Shown piece by piece: positions 26,903 through 36,795 of a stretch of 64,000 nt of DNA (positions are counted from its first letter, which is position 1; every line of letters begins with the position of its first letter). The position numbers and the translations under genes were made by a program. Origin of the DNA: JACCTU01 sp963809175 (GTDB taxonomy: Bacteria; Actinomycetota; Thermoleophilia; Gaiellales; Gaiellaceae); NCBI GenBank assembly GCA_963809175.1, contig CAWEIK010000001.1, forward strand, positions 372,001 through 436,000, given 5' to 3'. A model generated the notes under the pieces. The model saw only the letters and a program-made list of their open reading frames with translations, ran no database searches and was not told the origin of the DNA.

Positions 26903-28052
26903 ATGGCGAACAGAAACGACTCGGTCTGGACAGAGGAGTCGCTCGCGCAGCTGCGCGAGGACTTCGGCCCCGCGTACGAGGACCGAACGGTCCTCGTCAC
27001 GGGCGCGGACGGCTTCATGGGCTCACACCTGACCGAGGGGCTCTGCCACCTCGGCGCCCACGTCCACGCCTTCGTCCGGGCGACCTCGAGCGGCGCGCTG
27101 AACAACATCGGCCAGATCCGAGATCGCCTCAAGGTCCATTGGGCCGACCTGACCGACAAGCACTCGATCGACCTGCTCGTGCGGCAGCTGAAGACCGCGC
27201 CGGACACGCCCTTACATCTTCCACCTCGGCGCGCAGGCGCACGTCGGCGAGTCGTGGCACCGCCCGTACGAGACCGTGATGGCGAACACGATCGGGACGC
27301 TCAACCTGCTGCAGTCGGTCGTCGACCACGAGCTCGAGCTCGAGAAGTTCGACACCGCGGGCACGTCGGAGGAATACGGCAACGTGCGCGAGTCGGTCTC
27401 GCACCATCACGACTTCGACGACGCGGGCTCGCTGATCCTCCACGAGCGCTCGCCGATCAACCCGAAGTCGATCTACGCGACCGCGAAGGTCGCCGCGGAC
27501 TTCCTGACGATGAACTACCACGACGCCTACGGCGTTCCCGGCGTGGTGACGCGCATGTTCAACAACTACGGCCCGCGCCAGAACCCGCGCTACGTGACGG
27601 GCACGATCATCACGCAGGCGCTCGAGCGCGAGCACATCGAGCTCGGCGCGCTCGACCCGCTGCGCGACTTCTGCTTCTGCACCGACGGCGTGCGCGGCCA
27701 CCTGATGGTCGCCGCGAAGGGAACGCCCGGCGACGTGTACGTGTACGGGCAGGGCTCGAACATCTCGATGGCGGACTGGGCCGCGATGATCCTCCGCATC
27801 GGCGAGGAGGACGGTCACTGGGGCCCGCGCGAGATCGTCACGAACCAGGAGCGCTTCCGCCCCGGCGCGACGGACGTGATGGCGCTTCGCGTCGGCTACG
27901 AGAAGCTCAACCTCGAGACCGGCTGGGAGCCGCAGGTCTCGTGGGAGGACGGTGTCCGCAAGACGATCCAGTGGTACGCAGAGAACCGCGAGCGCTGGCT
28001 CGGGCGCGTCGACTGGCTCCCGTACACCGCGCCCACCGTCAAGACGGGGTAA
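26903..28052 (+). CDS. NAD-dependent sugar dehydratase/epimerase, one frame change
   Basis: About 383 residues after correction. N-terminal NAD loop VTGADGFMGSHLTEGL, then ADLTDKHSID. A T inserted near 27212 (ccctac read as cccttac) shifts the frame before IFHLGAQAHVGESWHRP. Later parts are intact: TAGTSEEYGN, the catalytic-type YATAKVAADF, MFNNYGPRQNP and DGVRGHLMVA. The family includes GDP-mannose and dTDP-glucose 4,6-dehydratases. It is followed after three bases by the GDP-fucose synthase-like gene. Exact substrate is unknown. Confidence 0.82.
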
Positions 28053-28055
28053 CGG

Positions 28056-28988
28056 ATGCGGACGTTGGTCACCGGGGGCGGCGGCTTCCTCGGGGCGCAC
28101 GTCGTCGCGCGACTGCAGGCGGAGGGGATCGACCCGATCGTCGCCCGACGGCGCCAGTACGACCTGACGCGCTGGGACGACACGGAACGCCTCTTCGCCG
28201 ACGCGAAGCCCGAGCTGGTCGTGCACCTGGCCGCCGAGGTCGGCGGCATCGGCGCGAACCGCGACAACCCGGGCCGCTACTGGTACTCGAACCTGATGAT
28301 GGGCGCGCACGTGATCGAGCAGTCGCGCCTGCACGGCGTCGACAAGCTCCTCGTGCTCGGGACGGTCTGCGCCTATCCGAAGTTCGCGCCGGTCCCGTTC
28401 AACGAGGACGACCTCTGGAACGGCTATCCGGAGGAGACGAACGCGCCGTACGGCGTCGCGAAGAAGACGCTGCTCGTCGGGGCGCAGGGCTACCGCGAGC
28501 AGTACGGGCTGAACGCGATCTTCCTGCTGCCCGTGAACCTCTACGGCCCGCGCGACAACTTCCACCCCACGAACGCGCACGTGATCCCCGACCTGATCCG
28601 CAAGATGAGCGACGCGCAGGCGCACGGCGAGCGCGAGGTCGTGCTCTGGGGCGACGGCTCGCCGACGCGCGAGTTCCTCTACGTCGACGACGCCGCGGAG
28701 GGGATCGTCCTCGCGGCGCTCCGCTACGACAAGCCGGAGCCCGTCAACCTCGGCACGGGCGAGGAGATCTCGATCAAGGAGCTCGCAGAGCTGATCGGCG
28801 AGGCGACCGGCTTCGAAGGCGAGATCGTCTGGGACACGACGAAGCCGAACGGCCAGCCGCGGCGCAAGCTCGACACGACGCGCGCGAAGGAGCTCTTCGG
28901 GTTCGAGGCGCAGACACCGTTCCGCGAAGGCATCGCGCGCACGGTGGCGTGGTACCGCGAGCACGCCGCTGCCTATGCGGGTCGCTGA
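28056..28988 (+). CDS. fcl: GDP-L-fucose synthase-like epimerase/reductase
   Basis: 310 residues. Landmarks are VTGGGGFLGAHVV, HLAAEVGGIGANRDNPG, GTVCAYPKFAPVPF with the catalytic-site Cys, PYGVAKKTLLVGA with Tyr-Lys, and NLYGPRDNFHPTNAHVIP. These match the GDP-4-keto-6-deoxymannose 3,5-epimerase/4-reductase family. Together with gmd at 23703-24689 it could supply GDP-L-fucose. Its 3' end overlaps the next gene by 14 bases. Confidence 0.82.
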   Translation: MRTLVTGGGGFLGAHVVARLQAEGIDPIVARRRQYDLTRWDDTERLFADAKPELVVHLAAEVGGIGANRDNPGRYWYSNLMMGAHVIEQSRLHGVDKLLVLGTVCAYPKFAPVPFNEDDLWNGYPEETNAPYGVAKKTLLVGAQGYREQYGLNAIFLLPVNLYGPRDNFHPTNAHVIPDLIRKMSDAQAHGEREVVLWGDGSPTREFLYVDDAAEGIVLAALRYDKPEPVNLGTGEEISIKELAELIGEATGFEGEIVWDTTKPNGQPRRKLDTTRAKELFGFEAQTPFREGIARTVAWYREHAAAYAGR

Positions 28989-30657
28989 GCGACTCTCACT
29001 CGCGCGCAACGAGCCCTGGATCGTCCTCGCGCCGCTCGTCGTCGCGCAGTGGGTCGTGCTCGCGGTGTTCGCGCTGACGGTTCAGCGAAACGGCTGGCTC
29101 TTCTACCAGGGCGGCGACCAGACGTGGTTCTACACCTCGGCGTGGGAGCTCGCGCACGGTCGCATCCCGGAGACGCTCGTCGGGTACCTCTGGCCGTTCG
29201 CGTTCGTGCCGCTCGTCCTGCTCGCCGGCCCGAACTTCCTCGACGGGCTGCCCGTGATCATCCTCGTGCAGGTGCTCGTGCTGGTACCGATCGCCGTCCT
29301 CTGCGCCTACTTGGTCGCGGCTCGCGTCGGGGGAAGGCTCCTCGGCTACTTCGCGGCGGCAGCGTGGATCATCGCCCCGTTCGCGGTGCAGCCGCTCTTC
29401 GTCGGGCGCTACCACGAGCGTTGGAACGAGCAGACGCTCCCGCAGGCGCTCGGCTTCACGGCGCTCGGCGACTTTCCGTCGATGGTGCTGCTGCTGGTCG
29501 CCGCGGTCTTCGTGCTGCGCGCGCTCGACGGCGGGGCGCGGGGAGACGTCATCGCCGCAGGGATCGTGGTCGGGCTCGCGATCGCGCTGAAGCCGGCGAA
29601 CGGCCTCTTCGTCTTCGCGCCGCTCGCCGCCTTCGCACTCGCGCGCCGCTGGCGTGCGGGTCTCGAGTTCGGGCTCGCGCTCGTCCCCGCACTGGTGACG
29701 CTCCTCGTCTGGAAGTACCGCGGGACCGGGATCTCGGTGCTCGCGCTCGACCCGTCGGTGCTCGCCGCCGCGGCCGAGCCGCCTCCGCACCCGTCCGAGC
29801 TTCCGTGGTGGGAGCAGGTTCGGGACTTCGTCCCGCTCGACATCCACCAGCTGAACCACCAGTTCCTCGGCTTTCGCGAGTACTTCTGGAGCGCGCGGCT
29901 GCTCGAGTTCATCCCGATCGCCGGCACGATCGCCGTCGCGCGGCGGTCGATCCCGAAGGCGGCCTTCTTCGCCGTGTGGCTCGCCGCGTTCTTCGTCATC
30001 AAGGGGTCGTCGGAGACGGTGAGCGTCGAGACCGCGACCATCTGGCGGCTGCTGATGCCGGCCTGGCCCGCGTACTTCTTCCTCGCCGTGTCGCTGCCGC
30101 TGCTCGTGCCGGTCTGGGGCGCACGGCTGCCGGAGCGGTTTCCCGCGCCGCTTCGGGTCGTGCGGTGGTCGCGCCGCGCGCTGATCCCGGTCGCGATTCT
30201 GCTCGCGATCCCGCTCGTCGCCTCTGCGCTCCTCCCGCCGTCGAAAGGCCAGGGAGCCGCCAAGCTGCCGCTCCAGTCGCTCTTCCTCCCCATCGACCAG
30301 GACGTCGGCCTCGCGGTCGAACCGCTCGAGGACGGGCTCGACCTGAGCTGGCAGGCTCCGAAGCCCTGGTCGGCGGACTCCTTCTTCATCGTCTACCGCT
30401 CCCCGCTCGAGTACACGCTGTCCGAGGGCGACCCCCGCGTGATCCGGCAGGGGAAGCTCTGCGAGCCGACCGGCCACGCACCGCGGTGCACGATCGAGAT
30501 GACCGAGGTCGGGCGCACGCGCGGGTCGCGCTTCGTCGACCGGGTCGGGCCCGGACAGTGGACGTACAGGATCGGGACCGCGGCGAACTGGCTCGACGAC
30601 GAGAGCCGCGGTGACCCGTTCGTGATCTCGCAGCCGCTCAACGTCAGTGTCGAGTAG
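28975..30657 (+). CDS. Membrane GT-C-like protein with C-terminal outer domain
   Basis: 560 residues with about 11 helices. The first outer loop has YQGGDQTWFYTSAWELAHG, with an acidic residue where GT-C enzymes carry the catalytic Asp. The last ~140 residues are a soluble extracytoplasmic domain (LDLSWQAPKPWSADSF, a fibronectin-like strand pattern). It is not a close match to the paralogues at 9437 and 17295. ATG at 28975 overlaps the fcl end. A role in outer-face glycosylation is inferred. Confidence 0.62.
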   Translation: MRVAERLSLARNEPWIVLAPLVVAQWVVLAVFALTVQRNGWLFYQGGDQTWFYTSAWELAHGRIPETLVGYLWPFAFVPLVLLAGPNFLDGLPVIILVQVLVLVPIAVLCAYLVAARVGGRLLGYFAAAAWIIAPFAVQPLFVGRYHERWNEQTLPQALGFTALGDFPSMVLLLVAAVFVLRALDGGARGDVIAAGIVVGLAIALKPANGLFVFAPLAAFALARRWRAGLEFGLALVPALVTLLVWKYRGTGISVLALDPSVLAAAAEPPPHPSELPWWEQVRDFVPLDIHQLNHQFLGFREYFWSARLLEFIPIAGTIAVARRSIPKAAFFAVWLAAFFVIKGSSETVSVETATIWRLLMPAWPAYFFLAVSLPLLVPVWGARLPERFPAPLRVVRWSRRALIPVAILLAIPLVASALLPPSKGQGAAKLPLQSLFLPIDQDVGLAVEPLEDGLDLSWQAPKPWSADSFFIVYRSPLEYTLSEGDPRVIRQGKLCEPTGHAPRCTIEMTEVGRTRGSRFVDRVGPGQWTYRIGTAANWLDDESRGDPFVISQPLNVSVE

Positions 30658-30995
30658 GCGCGCGTTCGTCGTCACGGCGCTTGCGGTGCTCGCGGCCGCG
30701 GCGGTTCCGTGGTCCGACGGGCCGTTCCGGCGTCTCGCCGGCGAGGAGGGCGAAGGGCCGCAGCCGAGCTTCGACGTCGCCGCTCGACGTGCGCACGCTC
30801 GCAGAGGCGGGCACATCGTTGCCCGACGACACGCTCTACGCGACGAGCGCGCCCGACGCCTCACCGCTCGTCCAGGGGAACCTCAAGGCGGCAGGGCAGC
30901 TCTACCTCTCGCGCCAGCTGCCCGTGCTCGACATCGGTCGCGCCTCGGTGGTCTTCACCTACCGCAACGGCGTCGTCGTCTCGATGCCCCGATGA
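30647..30995 (+). CDS. Small membrane-anchored protein paired with the next GT-C gene, frameshifted
   Basis: About 116 residues after correction. GTG 30647 overlaps the upstream stop. Residues 1-22 are an anchor or signal (AFVVTALAVLAAAAV). The frame changes near 30778. The outer part has SLPDDTLYATSAPD and LYLSRQLPVLDI ending in VVFTYRNGVVV. The protein at 51975-52418 shares the N-terminal anchor and an aligned core (FARYYLLPAIVVDG), and also stands directly before a GT-C gene. Function unknown. Confidence 0.58.
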
Positions 30996-32296
30996 GTCGT
31001 CGGGCGTCATCGCGGTCAACGCCGTCTTCGCGGTTGCCGGGTACGCGCTGCTCGGCCCGCCGCGTCGGCGTTTGTCCTGGGCAGGCGTCGCGCTCCTCGT
31101 CGGCGCCGGCGCGGTCGGGACACTCGTCTTCTTCGCGACGATCGTCGGGCCTGCACGCAAGCCTCGCGGTCGCAGCGGCGTGCGCGGTCGCGCTGGTGGT
31201 CGCGGGCACGCTCTTCTGGCGACGCGTGCCGGCGGCACCTGAGCCGAGCGTCGAGCGGTCGCTCGGCCCGCTGTCCGCGGCCGCGTTCGGCGTCGTGGCG
31301 GCGGTGTGCGTCGTCGGGGTCGTCGGCGGCTTCCGCTCGAGCCCCTGGCTCGACGACGTGTGGGGGATCTGGCTGCCGAAGGGGCTCGCGCTCTGGCACC
31401 ACGGGCTCGACGAGCGGCTCTTCGCGCCGAACGGCGAGTACGTGACGTTCGGCGTTCTCGACTATCCGTTGTGGTGGTCGGTGATCACGAGCCTCGACGT
31501 GCAGGCTGCGGGAAGCCTCGACGTGCGCGTCGTGTGCGCGCAGCTCGCGCTGTTGACGGTCGCGTTCGTCGGCGCGGTCGCGCGACTGCTCTGGGACTGC
31601 GTCCGGCCCCCGGTGCTGGCGGGGTCGCTCCTCCTGCTCGTCCTGTCCCCCGAGCTGTGGCGCCACGTCCAGGGAGGCCTTGCGGACCTGCCGCTCGCGA
31701 TCTACCTCGCGCTCGCGGTGCTGGCGGGCGCGAGGTGGCTGCAGACCCGCGAGCCGTTCCTGTTCGCGCTCGCCGGCTTCTCGCTCGCGGTCGCGCTGCA
31801 GATCAAGACCGAGGCGCTGGTCGAGGTGGCGGCGCTCGTGCTCGTCGGCGCCCTCTTCGCGCGGCGCCTGCTCTGGGGCGCGCTCGCCCTGCTCGCGGCG
31901 TTGCCGTGGTTGGCGTGGCGCTGGGCTCACGACGTGCCGGGCCGCGCCGAGCTCGACCTGACCCGCGTCGAGCGCCTTCCCGACGCCGCTCAGGCGCTCG
32001 CCGAGCACCTCTTCGACCCGACCGAGTGGCTCGTCCTCGTCCCGCTCGCGATCGTGCTCGCGCTGGTCGCGCGACAGCCGAAGGTGCTGCTCGTGCCGGG
32101 AGCGCTGCTCGCGGTCGTCCTCGCCGCCTACTGGATCGACCGCGACGAGATCAACTTCGTGCTCGCGACGTCCGCGTACCGCGTGATCGACCCGGTCGTG
32201 CTAAGCGCTGCGGTGCTGATCCCGCTCCTCGCGGAATCGTTCCTCCAGCAGCGCGAGTCGCTGCGCGAGGATCGTGCTCTGGTCGGAGAGCCGTGA
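30992..32296 (+). CDS. GT-C-type membrane glycosyltransferase, two frame changes
   Basis: ATG at 30992 lies in an ATGA overlap with the small gene. The frame changes near 31000 and near 31148; corrected length is about 434 residues with about 11 helices. Landmarks are WLDDVWGIWLPKGLALW with acidic residues in the first loop, GGLADLPLAIYLALAVLAG and ALQIKTEAL. The protein at 52415-53770 has the matching WAIWGTKSRAL and GLADVPLAFFVALGLLG. The last ~25 residues overlap the convergent DUF2304 gene and may be out of frame. Confidence 0.65.
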   Translation: MSRRASSRSTPSSRLPGTRCSARRVGVCPGQASRSSSAPARSGHSSSSRRSSGLHASLAVAAACAVALVVAGTLFWRRVPAAPEPSVERSLGPLSAAAFGVVAAVCVVGVVGGFRSSPWLDDVWGIWLPKGLALWHHGLDERLFAPNGEYVTFGVLDYPLWWSVITSLDVQAAGSLDVRVVCAQLALLTVAFVGAVARLLWDCVRPPVLAGSLLLLVLSPELWRHVQGGLADLPLAIYLALAVLAGARWLQTREPFLFALAGFSLAVALQIKTEALVEVAALVLVGALFARRLLWGALALLAALPWLAWRWAHDVPGRAELDLTRVERLPDAAQALAEHLFDPTEWLVLVPLAIVLALVARQPKVLLVPGALLAVVLAAYWIDRDEINFVLATSAYRVIDPVVLSAAVLIPLLAESFLQQRESLREDRALVGEP

Positions 32297-32569
32297 GATC
32301 ACGGTCGAGTAGTGCAGCAGCACGAGCAGGATGAAGAGGATCCCGACCGCGAAGAGGATCGCCGGCGGGTAGCCGCTGATCCCGAACCAGCCGGCGATCG
32401 TGTTCAGCCCGCCGCGCCAGAGCGACAGGACGAGCAGCACGACGCCCGTGAGCAGCCAGAGCAGCGCGTAGCGCTCGCGCAGGCGCCGCGAGCGGATCAG
32501 CTCGAAGACGACGAGCAGCAGGAGCACCGACGCGATCGCCGCCGCGATCGAAACGCGGAGCGGGGTCAA
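32201..32569 (-). CDS. DUF2304 membrane protein
   Basis: 122 residues with three hydrophobic segments, followed by a charged helix (LAQRLALLEERFREER). The RYALLWLLTGVVLLVLSLWR stretch is typical of DUF2304. Such proteins are usually encoded next to dolichyl-phosphate mannose synthase-like GT2 genes, as here. TTG at 32569 overlaps the TGA of that GT2 gene. It probably helps form or position the polyprenyl-phosphate sugar donor. Confidence 0.82.
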   Translation of the reverse strand: MTPLRVSIAAAIASVLLLLVVFELIRSRRLRERYALLWLLTGVVLLVLSLWRGGLNTIAGWFGISGYPPAILFAVGILFILLVLLHYSTVISRLSDQSTILAQRLALLEERFREERDQHRSA

Positions 32570-33295
32570 TCGAGTGGCACCGCCTTGCGCCGGAACAGCG
32601 CAACGAAGATCGCGAGCACGACCTTGACCATGTAGTACACCGAGCGAAGGGTCGTGATCGACGAGCGGCCGCTCTCGCGCGCGCGCATCTTGACCGGGAC
32701 CTCCTGCAGGCGGAGCCGGTGCTTGAAGACCATGACCGTCGCCTCGGCCTCGGGGTAGTCGTGCGGGTAGTCGGCGGCGAAGAGCCGGATCCCGAGCCGG
32801 TTGGCGGCCTGGAAGCCCGACGTCGGATCGGTGATGCGCTGCCGCGTCAGCGCGGAGACGATCCACGCAAGCAGGCGGATCCCCGCGCGCCGCGACCGCG
32901 AGGAGCGATACCCGTCCCCGCCCATGAAGCGCGAGCCCACGGCGATGTCCGCCTCGTCGGCGAGCACCGGGCGCAGGATCGCGTCGAGCTCGGCCGGGTC
33001 GTGCTGGCCGTCGCCGTCGGCGCGGACCGCGACGTCGAAGCCCTGCTCCCACGCGTAGCGAAAGCCGGTCTGCACCGCGCCGCCGATGCCGAGGTTGAAC
33101 GGAAGCGAGATCACCTTCGCGCCTGCCGCCCTGCCGAGCTCCGCAGTGCGGTCGGTCGAGCCGTCGTCGACGACGACGACGCGAAGACCGGGGTCGTAGG
33201 CCAGCGAGCTCGCCGACGACGCTCGCGATCGAAGCCTCCTCGTTGAACGCCGGGACGATCGCCACGCGCCGAAGCGACGCGAGCCCGTCCGTCAC
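32566..33295 (-). CDS. GT2 polyprenyl-phosphate sugar synthase, DPM-like, frameshifted
   Basis: It would make a polyprenyl-phosphate hexose for GT-C enzymes. GTG 33295 starts VTDGLASLRRVAIVPAFNEE. The frame changes near 33208. The remainder has LPFNLGIGGAVQTGFRYA, VRADGDGQHDPAEL with the DxD-like metal site, GSRFMGGDGYRSSRSRR and TDPTSGFQAANR. Corrected length is about 243 residues. It is followed by DUF2304 and preceded by the CgeB-like gene, both with overlapping codons. Confidence 0.84.
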
Positions 33296-34499
33296 GCGAC
33301 GGTCTCCCGCACGCCCAGCCCGATCAAGTCCAAGAGGCGACGGGCACGGTGCGCGTACGTGTGCTCGTCGAGTGCGCGCTCGCGCGCCCGCGCACCGAGC
33401 TCCTCCGCCGCGCCGGGGTCGCCGAGCAGCTCGCGGTACGCAGCGGTCGCAGCGTCGGCGTCTTCGACCACGAGGAGCTCGCGGCCGGGCTCGAACCACG
33501 TCTCGATCCCGTCGTGCGGGTTCGAGACGATCGCCGCCCCCGCCATCGCGAGCTCGAACGGGCGCGCGGTCGACGATGCACGCACGGTCGCGTGCGCGCG
33601 ACGCGTCACGTTGAGCGCGACGCGCGACGCGGAGATCGCGCGGTTGAACGCGTTGAACGGGATCACCCCGAGCTGAGCGGGCGTTGCCGATGTCGCCCTG
33701 GAAGTCCTCGCCGCCGAGGGCGAAGTCCACCTCGGGCAGGCGGCGCGACGGCTCGCCGACGAGCTCGCGCATCCACTCGCGGCGGAACTTGTCCCCGTAG
33801 CCGTAGAAGAAGACGTCGTGCTCCTTCTCGACCGGCAGCGGCTTGAAGAGCTCCGGGTCGGCCGCCCAGAAGAGCGCCTCGGCGCGGCGCGCGCCGAGCT
33901 CGCGCAGCCGCTCGAGCCCGCCCTCCGAGTTCGAGACGACGAGGTCGTACTCGCCCGGGTCGGCGCCGTAGTAGTAGTTGAAGCCGGTGTCCATCCCGCC
34001 GAACTCGGGCAGGCTCATCGGGACGTCGCCGTCGTAGAAGACGACGGGCACGTCGAAGCGCTCGCGAAGGACGGTCGGGATGCCGCGCAGGTGCGACATC
34101 GGCACCGTGAAGACGAGCACCGCGTCGACGTCGCCCTCCCGCTCGAGGATCCGCTCGACGTGCCGCTGCCAGCGCGGCGTGACCCAGCGCCAGACCACCT
34201 CTCTGACGAGTCTGTCGGTGTCGCCGGGGTCGGACTCCTCGGCGGCGGAGGTAGCGGTCGCCCTTCAGCCGCGCCCACGTGTCGCGCGCGCGCGCGAAGC
34301 TCTCACCCTCGAGGTAGGCGGGGTTCGGCGCGGTCCGCCACCACGGCGACTCGACGGCGCGGCCGCGGTAGGGCGTCACGATCAGGTCGACGCCGACCTC
34401 GTACAGACCTTTCCAGAGCTGCCACCACGCCGGCGTGCAGCCGTACCGGAAGTCGAGGTCGATCGCCGAGGCGACCGCGAGGATCTTCGGGGCCTTCAC
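33292..34499 (-). CDS. CgeB-like glycosyltransferase, two frame changes
   Basis: About 402 residues after correction, from ATG 34499 (MKAPKILAVASAIDLDFRYG). The frame changes near 34235 and 33680. The middle part has MSHLRGIPTVLRERFDVPVV, YDGDVPMSL and LFWAADPELF; the last part has RPFELAMAGAAIVSNPHDGI and EDADAATAAYRELL. This is the GT-B layout of CgeB/DUF3880-type transferases. It probably adds a sugar in the cytoplasm. Confidence 0.72.
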
Positions 34500-34519
34500 C
34501 GCGCCCGATTTTGCCCGAG

Positions 34520-35257
34520 TCAGCGGCTGTGGCCCGTAAAGACTTTGGTCACGTACGGAAACTCGAACGTCCCCGGCGGAGCAAGCGCGCGGATTCGCTC
34601 GAGCAGCGCAGCCCGCTCGTCCTCGCCCAGCCGCGCGATGAAGCTGACCGAGGCGGCGCGCGCGACGAGCCCGTCCGCGTCCAGCAGCTGCACGTGCGGG
34701 AACGTTCGCTCCTCGACGTCGGTGAACAACGGGGAGTCGAGCGGCTTGCCGGCGGGGTGACCACCTCCCGCGGGATAGGCCTTCCCCCTGTACGGCCTGA
34801 TCGCCTCCGCGTACGACGCGTGCAGCGGGTGCGACTCGTCGCGCACGTTCCAGATCAGGGCGATGCCGCCGCGCGGCCGGAGGACCCGCCTCAGCTCGGG
34901 CAGGGCGCGGTCGGGGTCGAACCAGTGGAACGCCTGGGCCGCGGTGACGGCGTCGGCGCTGCCGTCGTCGAGCGGGATCGACTCCGCTGTCCCAGAGACG
35001 ACCTCGGCGTCCACGACGCGCTCGAAGATCTTCCGCATCTCGGCGATCGGCTCGACGCCCGTCACGTTGAGACCGCGCGCGACGAGCTGCCGCGCGAACT
35101 TGCCCGTGCCCGCGCCGACGTCGACGACGTGCGCGCCCGGCTCGAGCCCGAGCACCTCGACGATGTGGTCGATCGCCTCCGACGGATAGTCGGGGCGCGC
35201 CTGCTCGTACACCTCCGCCGCCGTCTCGAAGCCGCGCGCGGTCGGGTGGATGCTCAG
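34520..35257 (-). CDS. Class I SAM methyltransferase, CTG start
   Basis: 245 residues. It reads LSIHPTARGFETAAEVYEQA, with family homology from the first residues; the first codon is CTG at 35257 in a CTGA overlap with the WbaP-like stop. The SAM site is HVVDVGAGTGKFARQL, then GVEPIAEM, GTAESIPLDDGSADAVTAAQ and HWFDPDRAL. This is the UbiE/Methyltransf_11 group with the HPxARGFE..Y...RPxYP leader. Its place after the initiating transferase may reflect co-transcription only. Confidence 0.82.
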   Translation of the reverse strand: MSIHPTARGFETAAEVYEQARPDYPSEAIDHIVEVLGLEPGAHVVDVGAGTGKFARQLVARGLNVTGVEPIAEMRKIFERVVDAEVVSGTAESIPLDDGSADAVTAAQAFHWFDPDRALPELRRVLRPRGGIALIWNVRDESHPLHASYAEAIRPYRGKAYPAGGGHPAGKPLDSPLFTDVEERTFPHVQLLDADGLVARAASVSFIARLGEDERAALLERIRALAPPGTFEFPYVTKVFTGHSR

Positions 35258-36759
35258 TACGCGCCTCTGCGCCCGAAGACCGCGGGGATCGTCTTCAGCA
35301 GGATCGTCACGTCGAGCCAGATCGACCAGTTCTCCAGGTAGTAGAAGTCGAGCCGCACCAGGTCGTCGAAGGTGAGCTCCGAGCGGCCGGAGATCTGCCA
35401 GAGGCCGGTGATCCCCGGGAGCACGAGGTAGCGCTTGCGGTGCCACGGCTCGAGCAGGTGGTAGTCGCGGATCGGGAGCGGGCGCGGGCCGACGAGGCTC
35501 ATCTCGCCGCGCAGCACGTTCAAGGCCTGCGGGACCTCGTCGAGGGAGAGCGCGCGCAGGAGCGCACCGACGCGCGTCACCCGCGGGTCGTCGCGGATCT
35601 TGAACAGCGGCCCCGACGCCTCGTTCTGCGTCTCGAGCGAGTCCTGCAGGTGCTCCGCCCCCGCGCGCATCGTGCGGAACTTGATCATCCCGAACTCGCG
35701 CTCGCCGAGCCCGATCCTCCGGTCGCGATACAAGACAGGCCCGCGCGAGTCGAGCTTGATCGCAGCCGCAATGAGCAGCCAGATGGGCAGGCCGACGATG
35801 AAGACGACCGACGAGACCGCGAGGTCGAACAGCCGCTTCGTCGCCCAGTCGACGCCGGCGAAGACCGGCGGGCGCAGCTCGAAGAGCGGGACCGCCTGAC
35901 CGGGCACGTACTCGGCGCGCTGCGTCAGGATCTCAGCGGTCGTCGGTGCCACGCGCACCTGGACGCCGCGCTGGTGCGCCTGCTCGACGAGCTCGACGAG
36001 CTGCTCGTCGCTGACGTCGCCGCCGTTCACGATCAGCTCGTCGACCCGGCGCCCCTCGAGGACGCCGCCGAGGTCGTCGAGCGAGCCGAGCCTCGGGATC
36101 GGGATCCCGTCCTGCGTCGGCGAGATCGCTCCGACGAACGAGTAGTCGATCCCGCCGCGCGTTTCGCCGAGCGTGCGCAGCAGGTGCTCGACGTTCTCTC
36201 CCCTGCCGACGAGCACCGCGCGTCGGCGCACGCCGAGCACGTGCATCAGGTCGCGGGTCAGCCGCTCGTAGCTCGCGCGAAGGACGCTGATGATCGCGGC
36301 GCAGGTGACGACCGCCGTCGGCGCGAGGCCGTACGTCCCGAACTGGTGGTCGACACCCCACGCGAAGACGACCGTGAGCACGGCGACGAGCACGAGCGAC
36401 GACACGACTCGCCCGACGCCGGCGCGGTGCTCGCGCTCGGCGTAGAGACCCGCCTGCCAGAAGACGAGGATCGTGATCAGCGCGAGGAACGGGAGCCACT
36501 GTTCCTCGGCCTGCCAGGGCACGCCCCAGAGCGGGAGCTCGTGCTCGTAGTAGAGCCAGCGGAGCACGAGCGCCAGGTAGAGCCCCAGCGCGAGGCCGCA
36601 GACGTCGATCGTCAGGAGCGCCCCGATCGAGGCGAGCCGGCGCAGGAGCGTGCGGAGTGGAGGTCGGGCGAGGAACGAGGTTCGCGTCGCGCGGATGTCC
36701 GACGAAACGCGGGTGCGGTCCTGCTCCGGCGGGGCCTCAGGGTCCGCCGCGGTGGTCAC
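35254..36759 (-). CDS. WbaP/ExoY-type undecaprenyl-phosphate sugar phosphotransferase
   Basis: A 501-residue polyisoprenyl-phosphate hexose-1-phosphate transferase that begins synthesis of a repeat unit. Four to five N-terminal helices and a Rossmann-like domain (RRAVLVGRGENVEHLLRTL) precede the catalytic part. That part has KRLFDLAVSS, the membrane helix, GPVLYRDRRIGLGEREFGMI, KFRTM, SLDEVPQALNVLRGEMSLVG, PRPLP and PGITGLWQISGRSELTFDD. All conserved acidic and Arg residues appear present. GTG 36759 follows TAGAAT by eight bases. Confidence 0.93.
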   Translation of the reverse strand: MTTAADPEAPPEQDRTRVSSDIRATRTSFLARPPLRTLLRRLASIGALLTIDVCGLALGLYLALVLRWLYYEHELPLWGVPWQAEEQWLPFLALITILVFWQAGLYAEREHRAGVGRVVSSLVLVAVLTVVFAWGVDHQFGTYGLAPTAVVTCAAIISVLRASYERLTRDLMHVLGVRRRAVLVGRGENVEHLLRTLGETRGGIDYSFVGAISPTQDGIPIPRLGSLDDLGGVLEGRRVDELIVNGGDVSDEQLVELVEQAHQRGVQVRVAPTTAEILTQRAEYVPGQAVPLFELRPPVFAGVDWATKRLFDLAVSSVVFIVGLPIWLLIAAAIKLDSRGPVLYRDRRIGLGEREFGMIKFRTMRAGAEHLQDSLETQNEASGPLFKIRDDPRVTRVGALLRALSLDEVPQALNVLRGEMSLVGPRPLPIRDYHLLEPWHRKRYLVLPGITGLWQISGRSELTFDDLVRLDFYYLENWSIWLDVTILLKTIPAVFGRRGAY

Positions 36760-36767
36760 GAGGGTCG

Positions 36768-36773
36768 ATTCTA
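36768..36773 (-). promoter_or_regulatory. -10 box TAGAAT for the WbaP-like gene
   Basis: TAGAAT on the minus strand ends 8 bases before GTG 36759. Confidence 0.5.
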
Positions 36774-36781
36774 GCCCTGCG

Positions 36782-36787
36782 TAGAGT
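36782..36787 (+). promoter_or_regulatory. -10 box TAGAGT for the 36796 methyltransferase
   Basis: TAGAGT on the plus strand ends 8 bases before GTG 36796, back-to-back with the minus-strand box at 36768-36773. Confidence 0.5.
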
Positions 36788-36795
36788 GAAGCCCC

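Noticed and set aside
26892..26904. ATG 26904 as the flippase start
   Set aside because: Possible, but it would overlap the divergent ATG at 26903, and the added four residues show no family match. ATG 26892 is kept with reservation.
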